From the IMG/VR virus record IMGVR_UViG_3300037516_000329, positions 1-26,311 of that record: 26,311 nt of DNA, one strand, 5' to 3'. Below the pieces are notes generated by a model. The model was given only the letters and a program-made list of their open reading frames with translations. It was not told the origin of the DNA and did no database searches. Position 1 is the first letter of the stretch. Each line of letters opens with the position of its first letter. Below are positions 16,422 through 23,319 of the stretch, piece by piece. Origin of the DNA: a virus. The position numbers and the translations under genes are program-made.

Positions 16422-16814
16422 ATGCACCAATTAGCTGTCACCCTATTAACCGCCAAACTATATGCCTGCAACGCCTATGTCACCAACGACGAAGACGCCT
16501 ACGAAGAAGGCTGCAAAGAGTACGGCGAACACTTCGAGCATGTCATTGAACGAATTATGTTCGATGGCGAAAAGCCAGACATCCAAGCAATCTTCAAAGA
16601 AGCGAGCACAGAAGTCGCTTCCTACGCCTCCGATTCTTACGAAAATAGCGCAATTTGTGCTACTGTTCTGCTTGGCCTTGAGCAGGCCATCATGGCGCTT
16701 CTCGAAGCCGAGTACGAAGCCGCACCGCTCGGCTGGCAAAGTCGTCTGATGCACATGGCAAAGTGCAGCGACGAACGTGTCGCTGAGTACGTTGAAATCC
16801 AAAACGAAGAATAA
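16422..16814 (+). CDS. acidic hypothetical protein, 130 aa
   Basis: The gene sits 3 bp after the RecT-like stop and 9 bp before the nuclease gene, so it belongs to the recombination operon. The product is acidic and helical (EDAYEEGCKEYGEHFEHVIE; EASTEVASYASDSYENSA), with no recognisable motif. Acidic proteins between annealing and nuclease genes could be inhibitors or adaptors of host nuclease or of the partner proteins; nothing in the sequence proves this. Length and codon use resemble its neighbours. Confidence 0.6.
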   Translation: MHQLAVTLLTAKLYACNAYVTNDEDAYEEGCKEYGEHFEHVIERIMFDGEKPDIQAIFKEASTEVASYASDSYENSAICATVLLGLEQAIMALLEAEYEAAPLGWQSRLMHMAKCSDERVAEYVEIQNEE

Positions 16815-16823
16815 TCCCATACA

Positions 16824-17624
16824 ATGAATCCCAACATCTACTACAATCTGTCCGCAGAAAATTATCACAAGTCTGACGGCATCTCAAAGTCTGGTCTTGA
16901 TCAGTTCCGTAAATCGCCGGCGCACTACAAGCACTGGCTTACTGCAGAACGCGAGGAGACGCCGGCCATGCGCCTCGGCACGCTTACTCACATGAGCGTG
17001 TTCCAGCCCGAGCTGTACGCTGACCGCGTCGTCATTGCTCCCATCGTGGATCGTCGCACCAAGGAGGGCAAATCTATCTGGGAGCAGTTCAAGGCCGAGA
17101 ACGAGGGCAAGGACATCATCACGCACGACGAGGCATCGCAGATCCACGCGATGACTCAGAGCGTGCGTCAGCATCCGGTGGTCAAGAAGCTACTCAACAC
17201 CGGCGCCGCGGAGGTTTCCTTGTTCGCCAAGATCGATGGCATCCTGATGAAGGGCCGGCTCGACTACGTTACCAACGAGACGATCCTTGACCTCAAGACT
17301 ACCGAGGATGCAACGCCAGGAGGCTTTGCACGCAGCGTGGCCAACTACCGCTACCATGTGCAGGCGGCGCACTACTTGGCACTCGGAAAGGAACTCGGCA
17401 TGAACCTGACACGATTTTTATTCGTGGCTGTAGAGAAAGAGGCTCCGTATGCCGTTGCCGTTTATGAACTGGATACCGCGGATCTGATGCTGGCCGAGGC
17501 CGAGCGTCAGAAACAGATTGCCATGCTCGGCAACTGCATCGCGTTCGATTCCTGGCCATCGTACCCATCTGAGGTCAAAACACTTTCGCTCCCAAAATGG
17601 GCGACTTCAAACAACAACCAATAA
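16824..17624 (+). CDS. RecE/exonuclease VIII-like PD-(D/E)XK nuclease, 266 aa
   Basis: The N-terminal block (SAENYHKSDGISKSGLDQFR, then KSPAHYKHW) and MRLGTLTHMSVFQPE are classic for the exodeoxyribonuclease-VIII-like family. The catalytic core is visible: FAKIDGILMKGRLDYVTNE (D in GRLDY, about residue 145), then ILDLKTTEDA (D-x-K, about 155-160), then YRYHVQAAHYLA, the Q-x-x-x-Y motif of RecB/AddB-type nucleases. It resects dsDNA 5' to 3' to feed the RecT-like protein encoded 0.4 kb upstream. It is much shorter than full E. coli RecE, as expected for phage versions consisting of the catalytic domain only. Confidence 0.85.
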   Translation: MNPNIYYNLSAENYHKSDGISKSGLDQFRKSPAHYKHWLTAEREETPAMRLGTLTHMSVFQPELYADRVVIAPIVDRRTKEGKSIWEQFKAENEGKDIITHDEASQIHAMTQSVRQHPVVKKLLNTGAAEVSLFAKIDGILMKGRLDYVTNETILDLKTTEDATPGGFARSVANYRYHVQAAHYLALGKELGMNLTRFLFVAVEKEAPYAVAVYELDTADLMLAEAERQKQIAMLGNCIAFDSWPSYPSEVKTLSLPKWATSNNNQ

Positions 17625-17645
17625 TCCCAAACCAACTAAAAAATC

Positions 17646-18062
17646 ATGGCACTATTCAAAGTAGACCGTTCGTCCGCTTCCACAAAATCGTTTGATGCTC
17701 CCGGCATCTACTCGACCGAAATCGTGAAGGCCGAGGCATCACTCACCACGAAAGGTGAAGACCTCGTTAAGCTGATCTTTCGCGGCGAAGACGGCAGCGT
17801 GGCGTCTGACAATTTCCTTAACCGTGAGTCCGTCTGGTGGCGCGTTAATTCGCTGCTGGCCGCGCTTCCGTTGATCAAGATCAGCGAAGGCCAGGAACTC
17901 GACTTCTCCAAAGCCAAGGTCTTTCAGGACTTCGTGAGCCAGTTCGTTGGCCAGAAGGTGAAGATCAAGCTCGAGGAAGAGACCTGGGTCAAAGAGGACA
18001 CCAAGGAAGAAAAGAAGACGCTGAAGATTAAGAAATACCTGCCAGAAACCAACCCGTTTTAA
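17646..18062 (+). CDS. DUF669-like single-stranded DNA-binding protein, 138 aa
   Basis: The pattern FDAPGIYSTEIVKAEASLT, GEDLVKLIFRGEDGS, then FLNRESVWWRVNSLLAAL and KVKIKLEEETWVKED matches the DUF669/OB-fold-like ssDNA-associated proteins encoded next to phage nucleases and recombinases. The C-terminus LPETNPF resembles the aromatic/proline end many ssDNA-binding proteins use to recruit partners. Placement after the annealing protein and exonuclease and before the helicase supports a role in protecting or presenting ssDNA. The exact family needs a profile search; another OB-fold protein is the main alternative. Confidence 0.65.
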   Translation: MALFKVDRSSASTKSFDAPGIYSTEIVKAEASLTTKGEDLVKLIFRGEDGSVASDNFLNRESVWWRVNSLLAALPLIKISEGQELDFSKAKVFQDFVSQFVGQKVKIKLEEETWVKEDTKEEKKTLKIKKYLPETNPF

Positions 18063-18070
18063 CGAATACA

Positions 18071-18102
18071 GGGGCGCGACTGTTCAACGCGCAATCCCTT
18101 TT
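18071..18102 (+). terminator. possible intrinsic terminator or attenuator before the helicase gene
   Basis: GGG-GCGCG (18071-18078) can pair with CGCGC-(AAT)-CCC (18088-18098), with a 9-base loop and a 3-base bulge, and TTTT follows at 18099-18102. ATG 18105 comes two bases later. Such a position could reduce read-through into the helicase gene or fold over its start. The stem is short and bulged, so strength is uncertain. Confidence 0.4.
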
Positions 18103-18104
18103 AA

Positions 18105-19202
18105 ATGAATCTCCGACCCTACCAACAAGCAGCCGTTGAATTTTTGCAGCGGAAAAATCGAGGCTTTGTCATCGCTCCCGCCGGCGCCGGCAAGACCTTC
18201 ATCGCTGCGGCTGCGCTACGCCGCAGCATGCAGTCAGACTCTCCCGCGCTATTTACGAACCAGGCTCGCATTGTCTGGCTGGCCAACACTCGAGAGCAGG
18301 TGCAGCAGGCTCTGGACGCGGCTGAAAAGTTTGGAGTCAAGATCGAGGCGCACTGCGTGGCGGCACAACCCGACTGTACATCTGCTCACGTCATCATCGT
18401 TGACGAGGCCCACCACATGCCGGCCGTCACCTGGGCGTCTACAATAGGCCGGTGCAAGGGCATCATCTGGGGTTTCTCGGCGACGCCTTGGTCAGATCCC
18501 GAGCGAGATCTGCAACTCAAAAATTTCTTCCGCGAATTTTATACGGTTCCGAGATCCGAGGTCATGGCGACTGGCAGCATCACTCAGGGTGCAGTCGTGG
18601 CGCATAACTTAGATCTGCCGAGTCAGTTTGATGCTGAGATCGAATCTAGCACCGTTGCCGAGACCGCACGCCGGTGCCGGCGCTTTCCATTTATTGATCC
18701 AAGTGAACACGAACGTCGGGCAAGATGGCAGGCCACCGCTGATGTCGTGAAAACAAACGCAAAACGTAACGCCAAGATCATCGACCTGGCGACAAGCGAA
18801 CCAGGCAGCATTCTGATCTTGGTCTCAACCGTTGAACACGGTGAGCGACTGCAGGCCGACATTGCCGACTCCGTTGTCGTCCACGCAAAGATCGGCAAGA
18901 AACGCCGCACCGAGGCCATTGAAAATTTTCGCAGTGGCGCACTGCGCTGCATGATCGCAACCAGCTTGGCCGACGAGGGACTCGATGTGCCGCGGGCCAG
19001 TGTGTTGATCTTGGCTGCAGGAGGTAGATCCGCGGGTAAGCTCGAGCAACGTGCAGGCCGCGTCATGCGAGCACATGAAGGCAAGGAATTTGGAATCGTC
19101 CACGACTTTGTTGATGCCGGCGCCGCGCTGGCTCACGCTCAATTTTTCGCCCGAGTCAGAACCTATAAAAAGCTAGGATACAAAATTTCACGACCACTAT
19201 GA
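18105..19202 (+). CDS. superfamily 2 DNA/RNA helicase, 365 aa
   Basis: The full set of SF2 motifs is present. RPYQQAAVEF (residues 4-13) is the Q-like motif; APAGAGKT (24-31) is Walker A; VDEAHH (99-104) is motif II; FSATPW (124-129) is motif III; SLADEGLDVPRAS (287-299) is motif V; and QRAGRVMRAHEGK (315-327) is motif VI with its arginine finger. It therefore couples ATP hydrolysis to unwinding or translocation on nucleic acid. It is compact (two RecA-like domains, no extra modules), as phage helicases of this type are. Its place between the ssDNA-binding protein and the primase-helicase points to replication or recombination. Confidence 0.9.
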   Translation: MNLRPYQQAAVEFLQRKNRGFVIAPAGAGKTFIAAAALRRSMQSDSPALFTNQARIVWLANTREQVQQALDAAEKFGVKIEAHCVAAQPDCTSAHVIIVDEAHHMPAVTWASTIGRCKGIIWGFSATPWSDPERDLQLKNFFREFYTVPRSEVMATGSITQGAVVAHNLDLPSQFDAEIESSTVAETARRCRRFPFIDPSEHERRARWQATADVVKTNAKRNAKIIDLATSEPGSILILVSTVEHGERLQADIADSVVVHAKIGKKRRTEAIENFRSGALRCMIATSLADEGLDVPRASVLILAAGGRSAGKLEQRAGRVMRAHEGKEFGIVHDFVDAGAALAHAQFFARVRTYKKLGYKISRPL

Positions 19203-19327
19203 ATTGTCCCCACTGTCACAAACCCATCAACGCTGCGGCGCTCTTGGGATCCATTAAAACTCCACGCAAGGCGCAGAGCGCACGCATCAACGGCAAAAAG
19301 GGTGGCCGGCCAAAAAAGAAAAAATGA
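19199..19327 (+). CDS. tiny CxxC protein with basic GGRPKKKK tail, 42 aa
   Basis: ATG 19199 overlaps the helicase stop (ATGA) and its own stop overlaps the next start (ATGA at 19324), so it is translationally coupled on both sides. The product is MNCPHCHKPINAAALLGSIK and then a run of KTPRKAQSARINGKKGGRPK type ending KKKK. The CPHC knuckle plus the NGKKGGRPK motif recurs in small phage proteins, and GRP-K resembles an AT-hook. Only one CxxC pair (plus a histidine) is present, so a metal site would need a dimer or partner. Nucleic-acid binding is the most likely role. Confidence 0.65.
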   Translation: MNCPHCHKPINAAALLGSIKTPRKAQSARINGKKGGRPKKKK

Positions 19328-19608
19328 ACAGCCCAAGTGAAACCCTGCGGAACATTGAGTTTATCCTGCGCAAGCATGCCGATAAATTTAACCACGGCCC
19401 CAACATTGAAGGCATGAAACCTCGAGTTGAGCGCGATCAGATCATCACGCGGCGTGACTTTCTCACAAAAGAAGAACACGACAAGATCCTCGAGCTGCAT
19501 CACTCAGGCATGAAGGCCAGCCTGATCTGCGAGCGCATGTCGCGTTCGCCGGCCTGCGTGTCTCGAGTCCTAAACGGTAAGCACATCACTTTTTCCAAAA
19601 AACCATGA
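19324..19608 (+). CDS. small helix-turn-helix protein, 94 aa
   Basis: The C-terminal half is a clear HTH of the resolvase/homeodomain-like kind: TKEEHDKILELHHSGMKASL, then ICERMSRSPACVSRVLNG, where the second helix (SPACVSRVLNG) would read DNA. The N-terminal half is basic and helical. It overlaps its neighbours on both sides by ATGA. Because it lies in the middle of the replication region, it may regulate the early operon or mark an origin; this is inference from position. Confidence 0.7.
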   Translation: MNSPSETLRNIEFILRKHADKFNHGPNIEGMKPRVERDQIITRRDFLTKEEHDKILELHHSGMKASLICERMSRSPACVSRVLNGKHITFSKKP

Positions 19609-20150
19609 GCGATAAAAACTACAAAAGCTACGCCGACGAACAAAACGTCGTGATCCAGAACGATACCATCGATGCGCCCAACCCCGAGAACTACGACGAC
19701 ATCCTAAAGCTGTCGCACGTCGAGGGCGCCAACATTAACAACTGCATCATCAATCCGTCCGGTGGCAACCGCGAGGACGGCATTGATATCATGCGATTCT
19801 GCCGCTCGATCTACATCGGCAACTGCCAGGTGGGCGCCGGCAAGCTCTACGCATTCACGATCAAGGGCGGATCCTCGCAGATCGATCTGTCCAACGTGAC
19901 GATCATTCGCGGCGGCGGCAGCATCGAGAAGGTCGACATTGATATCGGAAACTACTCGGACAACGCGAAGGGCAAGACGACCGACGTGCGCATCGTGAAC
20001 TGCAAGCGCAGCGATGGCCTGCCGGTTCGTGTGCGCGTGGGCTGGGCTGATCGGCCAGTGGTGATCGGTGGCAACGTGAAGATCCTTTTCTGGCAGTCGT
20101 TGCTTCTCAAAATTTACGTCTACATCAAAAATCTTTTTACCAAAAAATGA
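19605..20150 (+). CDS. right-handed beta-helix-like conserved phage protein, 181 aa
   Basis: Residues about 30-160 show short beta-helix rungs: VEGANINNCIINPSGGNRED, IDIMRFCRSIYIGNCQVGAG, YAFTIKGGSSQIDLSNVTI, VDIDIGNYSDN, TDVRIVNCKRSDGLPVRVRV. This resembles an uncharacterised phage family with a GGNREDGID...IKGG...VDI-x-G pattern. The last 25 residues are hydrophobic and basic (LFWQSLLLKIYVYIKNLFTK), a likely membrane or lipid-contacting tail. Beta-helix folds are usual in tail spikes but here the gene sits among replication genes, coupled by ATGA to neighbours. The function is unknown; a virion component expressed from the early region or a membrane-associated protein are both possible. Confidence 0.6.
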   Translation: MSDKNYKSYADEQNVVIQNDTIDAPNPENYDDILKLSHVEGANINNCIINPSGGNREDGIDIMRFCRSIYIGNCQVGAGKLYAFTIKGGSSQIDLSNVTIIRGGGSIEKVDIDIGNYSDNAKGKTTDVRIVNCKRSDGLPVRVRVGWADRPVVIGGNVKILFWQSLLLKIYVYIKNLFTKK

Positions 20151-20341
20151 ACAACGGCAAGGGCGACTCACCGCGGAACTGTTTCTCGCAGCACTACCGC
20201 GACAACTACGACAACATTTTTAATACCATCACAGGTGAAGACTGGCGCCGAGAGATTCAACGCGGACGGAAAACCAAGAACAAAATCAAGGAGCGCATCC
20301 GCGAAGAATTTGATGAAAGATATCTTAAAGGAAAAAAATGA
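20147..20341 (+). CDS. small basic phage protein with GKGDSPRNCFS motif, 64 aa
   Basis: It starts in the stop of the beta-helix gene (ATGA). The N-terminus MNNGKGDSPRNCFSQHYRDN with YDNIF is a motif I recognise from small uncharacterised phage proteins. The rest is strongly basic helix (RREIQRGRKTKNKIKERIRE). Nucleic-acid or protein contact is plausible, but no function is known. The next gene begins inside its 3' end. Confidence 0.6.
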   Translation: MNNGKGDSPRNCFSQHYRDNYDNIFNTITGEDWRREIQRGRKTKNKIKERIREEFDERYLKGKK

Positions 20342-20477
20342 TCTGGTGCAGGCGCAGCGCGAATTGCTAGGCCAGTGTCTCACCGCGTTTGAATTGTTAG
20401 AATTACCCATCACCCCCCAGACAATTGTATTCGTAGAAACACTACGCATCGCGCTTCGTCAGCACTGCACACAATAA
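20313..20477 (+). CDS. small hypothetical helical protein, 54 aa
   Basis: ATG 20313 overlaps the previous gene by 29 bp in another frame and gives MKDILKEKNDLVQAQRELLG, then QCLTAFELLELPITPQTIV and a helical end. A longer frame from ATG 20235 would overlap the previous gene by over 100 bp with low-quality sequence, so 20313 is preferred. The pattern is of a two-helix protein. No family recognised; it lies directly upstream of the primase-helicase gene. Confidence 0.5.
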   Translation: MKDILKEKNDLVQAQRELLGQCLTAFELLELPITPQTIVFVETLRIALRQHCTQ

Positions 20478-20493
20478 TTCCAATTACATTCCA

Positions 20494-22299
20494 ATGAATC
20501 CCATATTAGAACGTGCTCGAGCGTACCTCGCGCACTGCCCACCCGCCATCTCTGGATCGGGCGGTCACTCCACAACCTACACCGTCGCCGTCGCGCTGGT
20601 GCATGGTTTTTCACTTAACAAAATCGATGCGCTCTGGCTGCTCGGCGAGTACAACGCAAAGTGCGTTCCACCGTGGAGCACTCGAGAACTCGAGCACAAG
20701 ATCGATGAGGCCATCAAGAAGCCACACGACAAGCCGGCCGGCCATCTGATCGGTGATGTCAGCGTGCGTCGGCCATCGTGCGTGTCGCCCACCGGCAAGT
20801 TCATCGTGCGCTCATTGCCGGCACCGGCGGCGCCCAGCACCGAGCTGACCGGCTACGAGGCCACCAAGCGATTCCTCCAGACGGTCTTCCTGCCCACCGA
20901 CTGGATCTGTATCACCAACGAGGCCCGGCACGACGAGGAGCGCGGCAAGTGGTTCCCATCGGCCAGTGGCACATTTATGACTCAGGTGCGCTGGCTCGAG
21001 CGATTCCCCGACGCCATCTGGGACGGCAAGGAAGCCGGCGCCTGGATCCGCATCAACCCGACAAAGCCCGACCAATATGTCGGATCCGACGCCAACGTGG
21101 CCGACTACCGGCATGTGCTGATCGAGTTTGATGAGAAACCAAAGGAGGAGCAGATGCAGATCATTCAGCAGTGCCAGCTCCCCATCGCCGCGGTGATCGA
21201 CTCTGGTGGGCGCAGTCTGCACGCCTGGGTGCGCGTCGACGCCACCGACAAGGCCGAGTTTGATGAGCGCCGGGACATCGTGTACGACTATCTGTCCGAC
21301 TACGATCCATGCGAGGCCAACAAGAATCCATCGCGGTTCAGCCGGCTTCCTGGCATCATGCGTGGTGACATCGAGCAGAAGCTGGTGGCGCTCAACATTG
21401 GCCTGTCGACCTGGCAGGAGTGGATCGACTGGCGTGACCAGTCCGAGATCGCAGATCCCACCACACCGCAGGAGTTGCTTGAGTACGACACCGAGAATGA
21501 TCCTAACAACGTGCTCGGCAAGCGTTGGCTATGCCGCGGCGGGTCTTTGACCATCGTAGGCCAGTCTGGCGTCGGTAAGTCTTCGTTTGCCATGCAGCTC
21601 GGTCTGACCTTTGGCCTCGGGAGGCACTTCTTTGGCATCAAACCCGTCAAACCCCTGCGCGTGGCCTTCATCCAAGCCGAGAATGACATGGGAGACATGG
21701 CCGAGGCATTCCGCGGCGTCGTCGATGCGATGCGGTTCAGCGGCCAGGATATCGAGACGCTCAACACCAACATCCGATTCTACGACGAGACGGTCAAGAC
21801 CGGCACCGACTTCATTCGGCTGGCCAGATCCATCATCGTGAAGCACAAGGCCGACCTGATGATTGCGGATCCGCTCTTGTCTTATGCCGGCGACGACATA
21901 TCGGAGCAGAAGTTCATGAGCAAATTCCTGCGCAACCACCTCAATCCGGTGCTTAAGGAGACCGGATGCGTCTGGATCTGGCTCCACCACATGCCAAAAC
22001 CACCCAAGGGCGACCAGTCCAAGGGCACGGTGTCCGATCTGGCCTACGCCGGCGCCGGCTCCGCGGATCTCACCAACTGGTCTCGAGAGGTTGGCGTGCT
22101 GCAACGCCAGGGTGACGATCCGACCTTCACCTTTACCCTGACCAAGCGTGGCAAGCGCAGCGGCATGGTGGATCTCATGGGTAACCCGGCATCAGCCATC
22201 CGTCTACGCCACTCACAGGCCGGGATCTGCTGGGAGTACGCGCCCTCGGTGATGTTCAAGCCTAAGCCGGCCACCGCTCCCGCCACCATTAAGTTATGA
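20494..22299 (+). CDS. primase-helicase: PriCT-like, AEP-like and RepA/AAA_25-type ATPase domains, 601 aa
   Basis: The N-terminal segment (residues about 5-75, ending VPPWSTRELEHKIDEAIKK) is the helical PriCT-type domain found near phage primases. A primase-like core follows: RHVLIEFDE (206-214, acidic metal site), IDSGGRSLHAWVRVD (235-249) and PSRFSRLPG (279-287). The C-terminal half is a RecA-fold ATPase: IVGQSGVGKSS (344-354, Walker A), FIQAEND (402-408), LMIADPLLSY (465-474, Walker B) and VWIWLHHM (533-540), as in the RepA/AAA_25 helicases. One protein could therefore prime and unwind DNA at the fork. The region before it contains most small regulators, and a winged-helix gene overlaps its stop. 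Confidence 0.8.
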   Translation: MNPILERARAYLAHCPPAISGSGGHSTTYTVAVALVHGFSLNKIDALWLLGEYNAKCVPPWSTRELEHKIDEAIKKPHDKPAGHLIGDVSVRRPSCVSPTGKFIVRSLPAPAAPSTELTGYEATKRFLQTVFLPTDWICITNEARHDEERGKWFPSASGTFMTQVRWLERFPDAIWDGKEAGAWIRINPTKPDQYVGSDANVADYRHVLIEFDEKPKEEQMQIIQQCQLPIAAVIDSGGRSLHAWVRVDATDKAEFDERRDIVYDYLSDYDPCEANKNPSRFSRLPGIMRGDIEQKLVALNIGLSTWQEWIDWRDQSEIADPTTPQELLEYDTENDPNNVLGKRWLCRGGSLTIVGQSGVGKSSFAMQLGLTFGLGRHFFGIKPVKPLRVAFIQAENDMGDMAEAFRGVVDAMRFSGQDIETLNTNIRFYDETVKTGTDFIRLARSIIVKHKADLMIADPLLSYAGDDISEQKFMSKFLRNHLNPVLKETGCVWIWLHHMPKPPKGDQSKGTVSDLAYAGAGSADLTNWSREVGVLQRQGDDPTFTFTLTKRGKRSGMVDLMGNPASAIRLRHSQAGICWEYAPSVMFKPKPATAPATIKL

Positions 22300-22664
22300 C
22301 ATGTGACCTCTTCCGCAGGATGGAGCCGCGCCGGCATGATCGCATACCGGAACGCAGTGCCGTGCTTGCTTTTATCGCATCAGAGGCAGGCTGCGACTTG
22401 CCTACGGCGCAGCGCACCTTCCACTACCTGCGCAACAAGGGGCATGTCGTGTTTCAGCAACGTGGCCGCATCTGGCAGGGAGCCGAGCATGTGCCGTTCG
22501 AGTCCGAGGATGATCGGAGGATGAGGATCGCCGGCGAGATGGCCGACTTGAGGCGCCAGGTGCGCGAGTCGTTGGCCAAGGTTAAGCATCTGCAAGGCGT
22601 ACTGAGTCAGGTAGTTGAGCAGCATAATGCCCTCGCCAAGATCGTCCATGACCTCAGAGGATGA
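22296..22664 (+). CDS. winged-helix plus coiled-coil protein, 122 aa
   Basis: It is coupled to the primase-helicase by ATGA. Residues about 20-62 (AVLAFIASEAGCDLPTAQRT, FHYLRNKGHVVFQQRGRIW) form a winged-HTH pattern with a beta wing ending at W. Residues about 70-120 are a coiled coil (DDRRMRIAGEMADLRRQVRE, then heptads to HDLRG). A DNA-binding head with a dimerising tail, next to a replicative helicase, suggests an initiator, helicase loader or repressor. It ends within an 11-bp direct-repeat array, which makes site binding there an obvious idea, untested. Confidence 0.6.
   Translation: MTCDLFRRMEPRRHDRIPERSAVLAFIASEAGCDLPTAQRTFHYLRNKGHVVFQQRGRIWQGAEHVPFESEDDRRMRIAGEMADLRRQVRESLAKVKHLQGVLSQVVEQHNALAKIVHDLRG
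22506..22527 (+). repeat. two 11-bp direct repeats (GAGGATGA core) inside the winged-helix gene
   Basis: GAGGATGATCG (22506-22516) and GAGGATGAGGA (22517-22527) are adjacent, exactly one helical turn apart. They encode acidic/basic residues (EDDRRM), so a purely coding explanation remains possible. Confidence 0.5.
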
Positions 22665-22689
22665 TTGGAGGATGACGAAAGGATGATTT
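22657..22689 (+). repeat. three phased 11-bp direct repeats at the end of the replication module (iteron-like)
   Basis: GAGGATGATTG (22657-22667), GAGGATGACGA (22668-22678) and AAGGATGATTT (22679-22689) are contiguous with an 11-bp period. They start over the stop codon of the winged-helix gene and run into non-coding DNA. A single further copy, TGGGATGATTT, is at 22780-22790. Iteron-like binding sites or an origin are possible. Confidence 0.5.
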
Positions 22690-22708
22690 TGGGGGCTATG
22701 TGAGGGGG

Positions 22709-22748
22709 CTGCTTCTACTAAAGCAGAGGGGCGCTTATTGCCCCCTCT
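22709..22748 (+). terminator. tandem hairpins in the convergent intergenic region
   Basis: CTGCTT (22709-22714) pairs with AAGCAG (22721-22726), and the overlapping alternative AGAGGGG (22725-22731) pairs with CCCCTCT (22742-22748). The second stem is strong but has no T-run after it. They follow the last plus-strand gene by about 50 bp, so they may help end rightward transcription, possibly with Rho. Confidence 0.4.
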
Positions 22749-22795
22749 CGCTCCTGACGGGCGAAGGGGCAACGCGCCCTGGGATGATTTGTTAC

Positions 22796-22838
22796 CATTA
22801 AATCAAAAAAGAACCCCATAATGTGAGTTATGGGGGTC
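22796..22838 (-). terminator. intrinsic terminator for the minus-strand operon
   Basis: CCCCATAA (22814-22821) pairs with TTATGGGG (22828-22835) around a short TGTGAG loop, with two extra pairs beyond one mismatch. Read leftward (minus strand), the stem is followed by TTCTTTTTTGATTT, a classic U-tract (complement of the A-run at 22800-22812). It lies about 50 bp past the last minus-strand gene and also faces the incoming plus-strand transcript, so it sits where convergent operons meet. Confidence 0.75.
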
Positions 22839-22888
22839 TTGAGCCAGATCGGGCTGGAAATGGCGGGAAATCAAATCGGCTGGCCTGC

Positions 22889-23023
22889 CTAGGGGTCGTT
22901 ATCCTTGTCCTCGATCTTGAAAAAGTACGCCAGCACAGGCCAGAGCATCAAAATCAGTGAAGAAAACGCCAGTGTAAGCAGCAGGGTGATGATTTTGTCT
23001 TTCATAACGTAGGTTGTTAACAT
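22889..23023 (-). CDS. tiny membrane protein, 44 aa (or 38 aa from ATG 23005)
   Basis: Reading the minus strand, ATG 23023 shares a base with the upstream stop (TAATG) and gives MLTTYV before MKDKIITLLLTLAF, then SSLILMLWPVLAYFF and an acidic end KIEDKDNDP. The second ATG at 23005 gives 38 aa and is an equally reasonable start; neither has an SD. There is one transmembrane segment (about 22 residues) after a basic N-terminus and an acidic C-terminus. It is the last gene before the operon terminator. No homology claimed. Possible roles are membrane stress, superinfection exclusion or lysis control, all inference. Confidence 0.55.
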   Translation of the reverse strand: MLTTYVMKDKIITLLLTLAFSSLILMLWPVLAYFFKIEDKDNDP

Positions 23024-23319
23024 TAGGGTTGAGATCGCGTGTTCAGTATTTGAAGCGCAGACTCGGCTTTCTCGGCGCGGGCTTGCCAGTGATCAATAAC
23101 CTCAAGCGATTTCTTGAAACTGTTCCACTCGGGTTCGTACATCTTGGAGCCGATCCAATGGCCCATGTCTAAATTGTCTTTCTTTAACCGCTCCATTTCG
23201 TCGTTGAGGTGTGCGAGTTCGGTTTCGAGTTGGCGGGCAAATGATGCGTGAACCAATTCACTGCCGTCCTCGGTACGGTAAGCCAAAATTTGTTCGTCGG
23301 TTCGTGGCGTAGTGCTCAT
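23023..23319 (-). CDS. small TPRTD-type phage protein with coiled coil, 98 aa
   Basis: The frame begins upstream at 23337 (MEGGQQ), but the second ATG (23319) follows a perfect GGAGG by 7 bases and overlaps the stop of the previous gene by ATGA, so it is the real start: MSTTPRTDEQILAYRTEDGS. The TPRTDEQI N-terminus with a later FARQLETELAHLN coiled coil is a pattern seen in many small phage proteins of unknown function. The rest is helical (ERLKKDNLDMGHW; DHWQARAEKAESALQ). It is coupled at both ends to small membrane proteins. No activity known. Confidence 0.7.
   Translation of the reverse strand: MSTTPRTDEQILAYRTEDGSELVHASFARQLETELAHLNDEMERLKKDNLDMGHWIGSKMYEPEWNSFKKSLEVIDHWQARAEKAESALQILNTRSQP

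Noticed and set aside
20338-20370. ATG 20338 as a coupled start
   Set aside because: Its frame stops after 10 codons; the neighbouring frame from ATG 20313 gives a plausible 54-aa protein.
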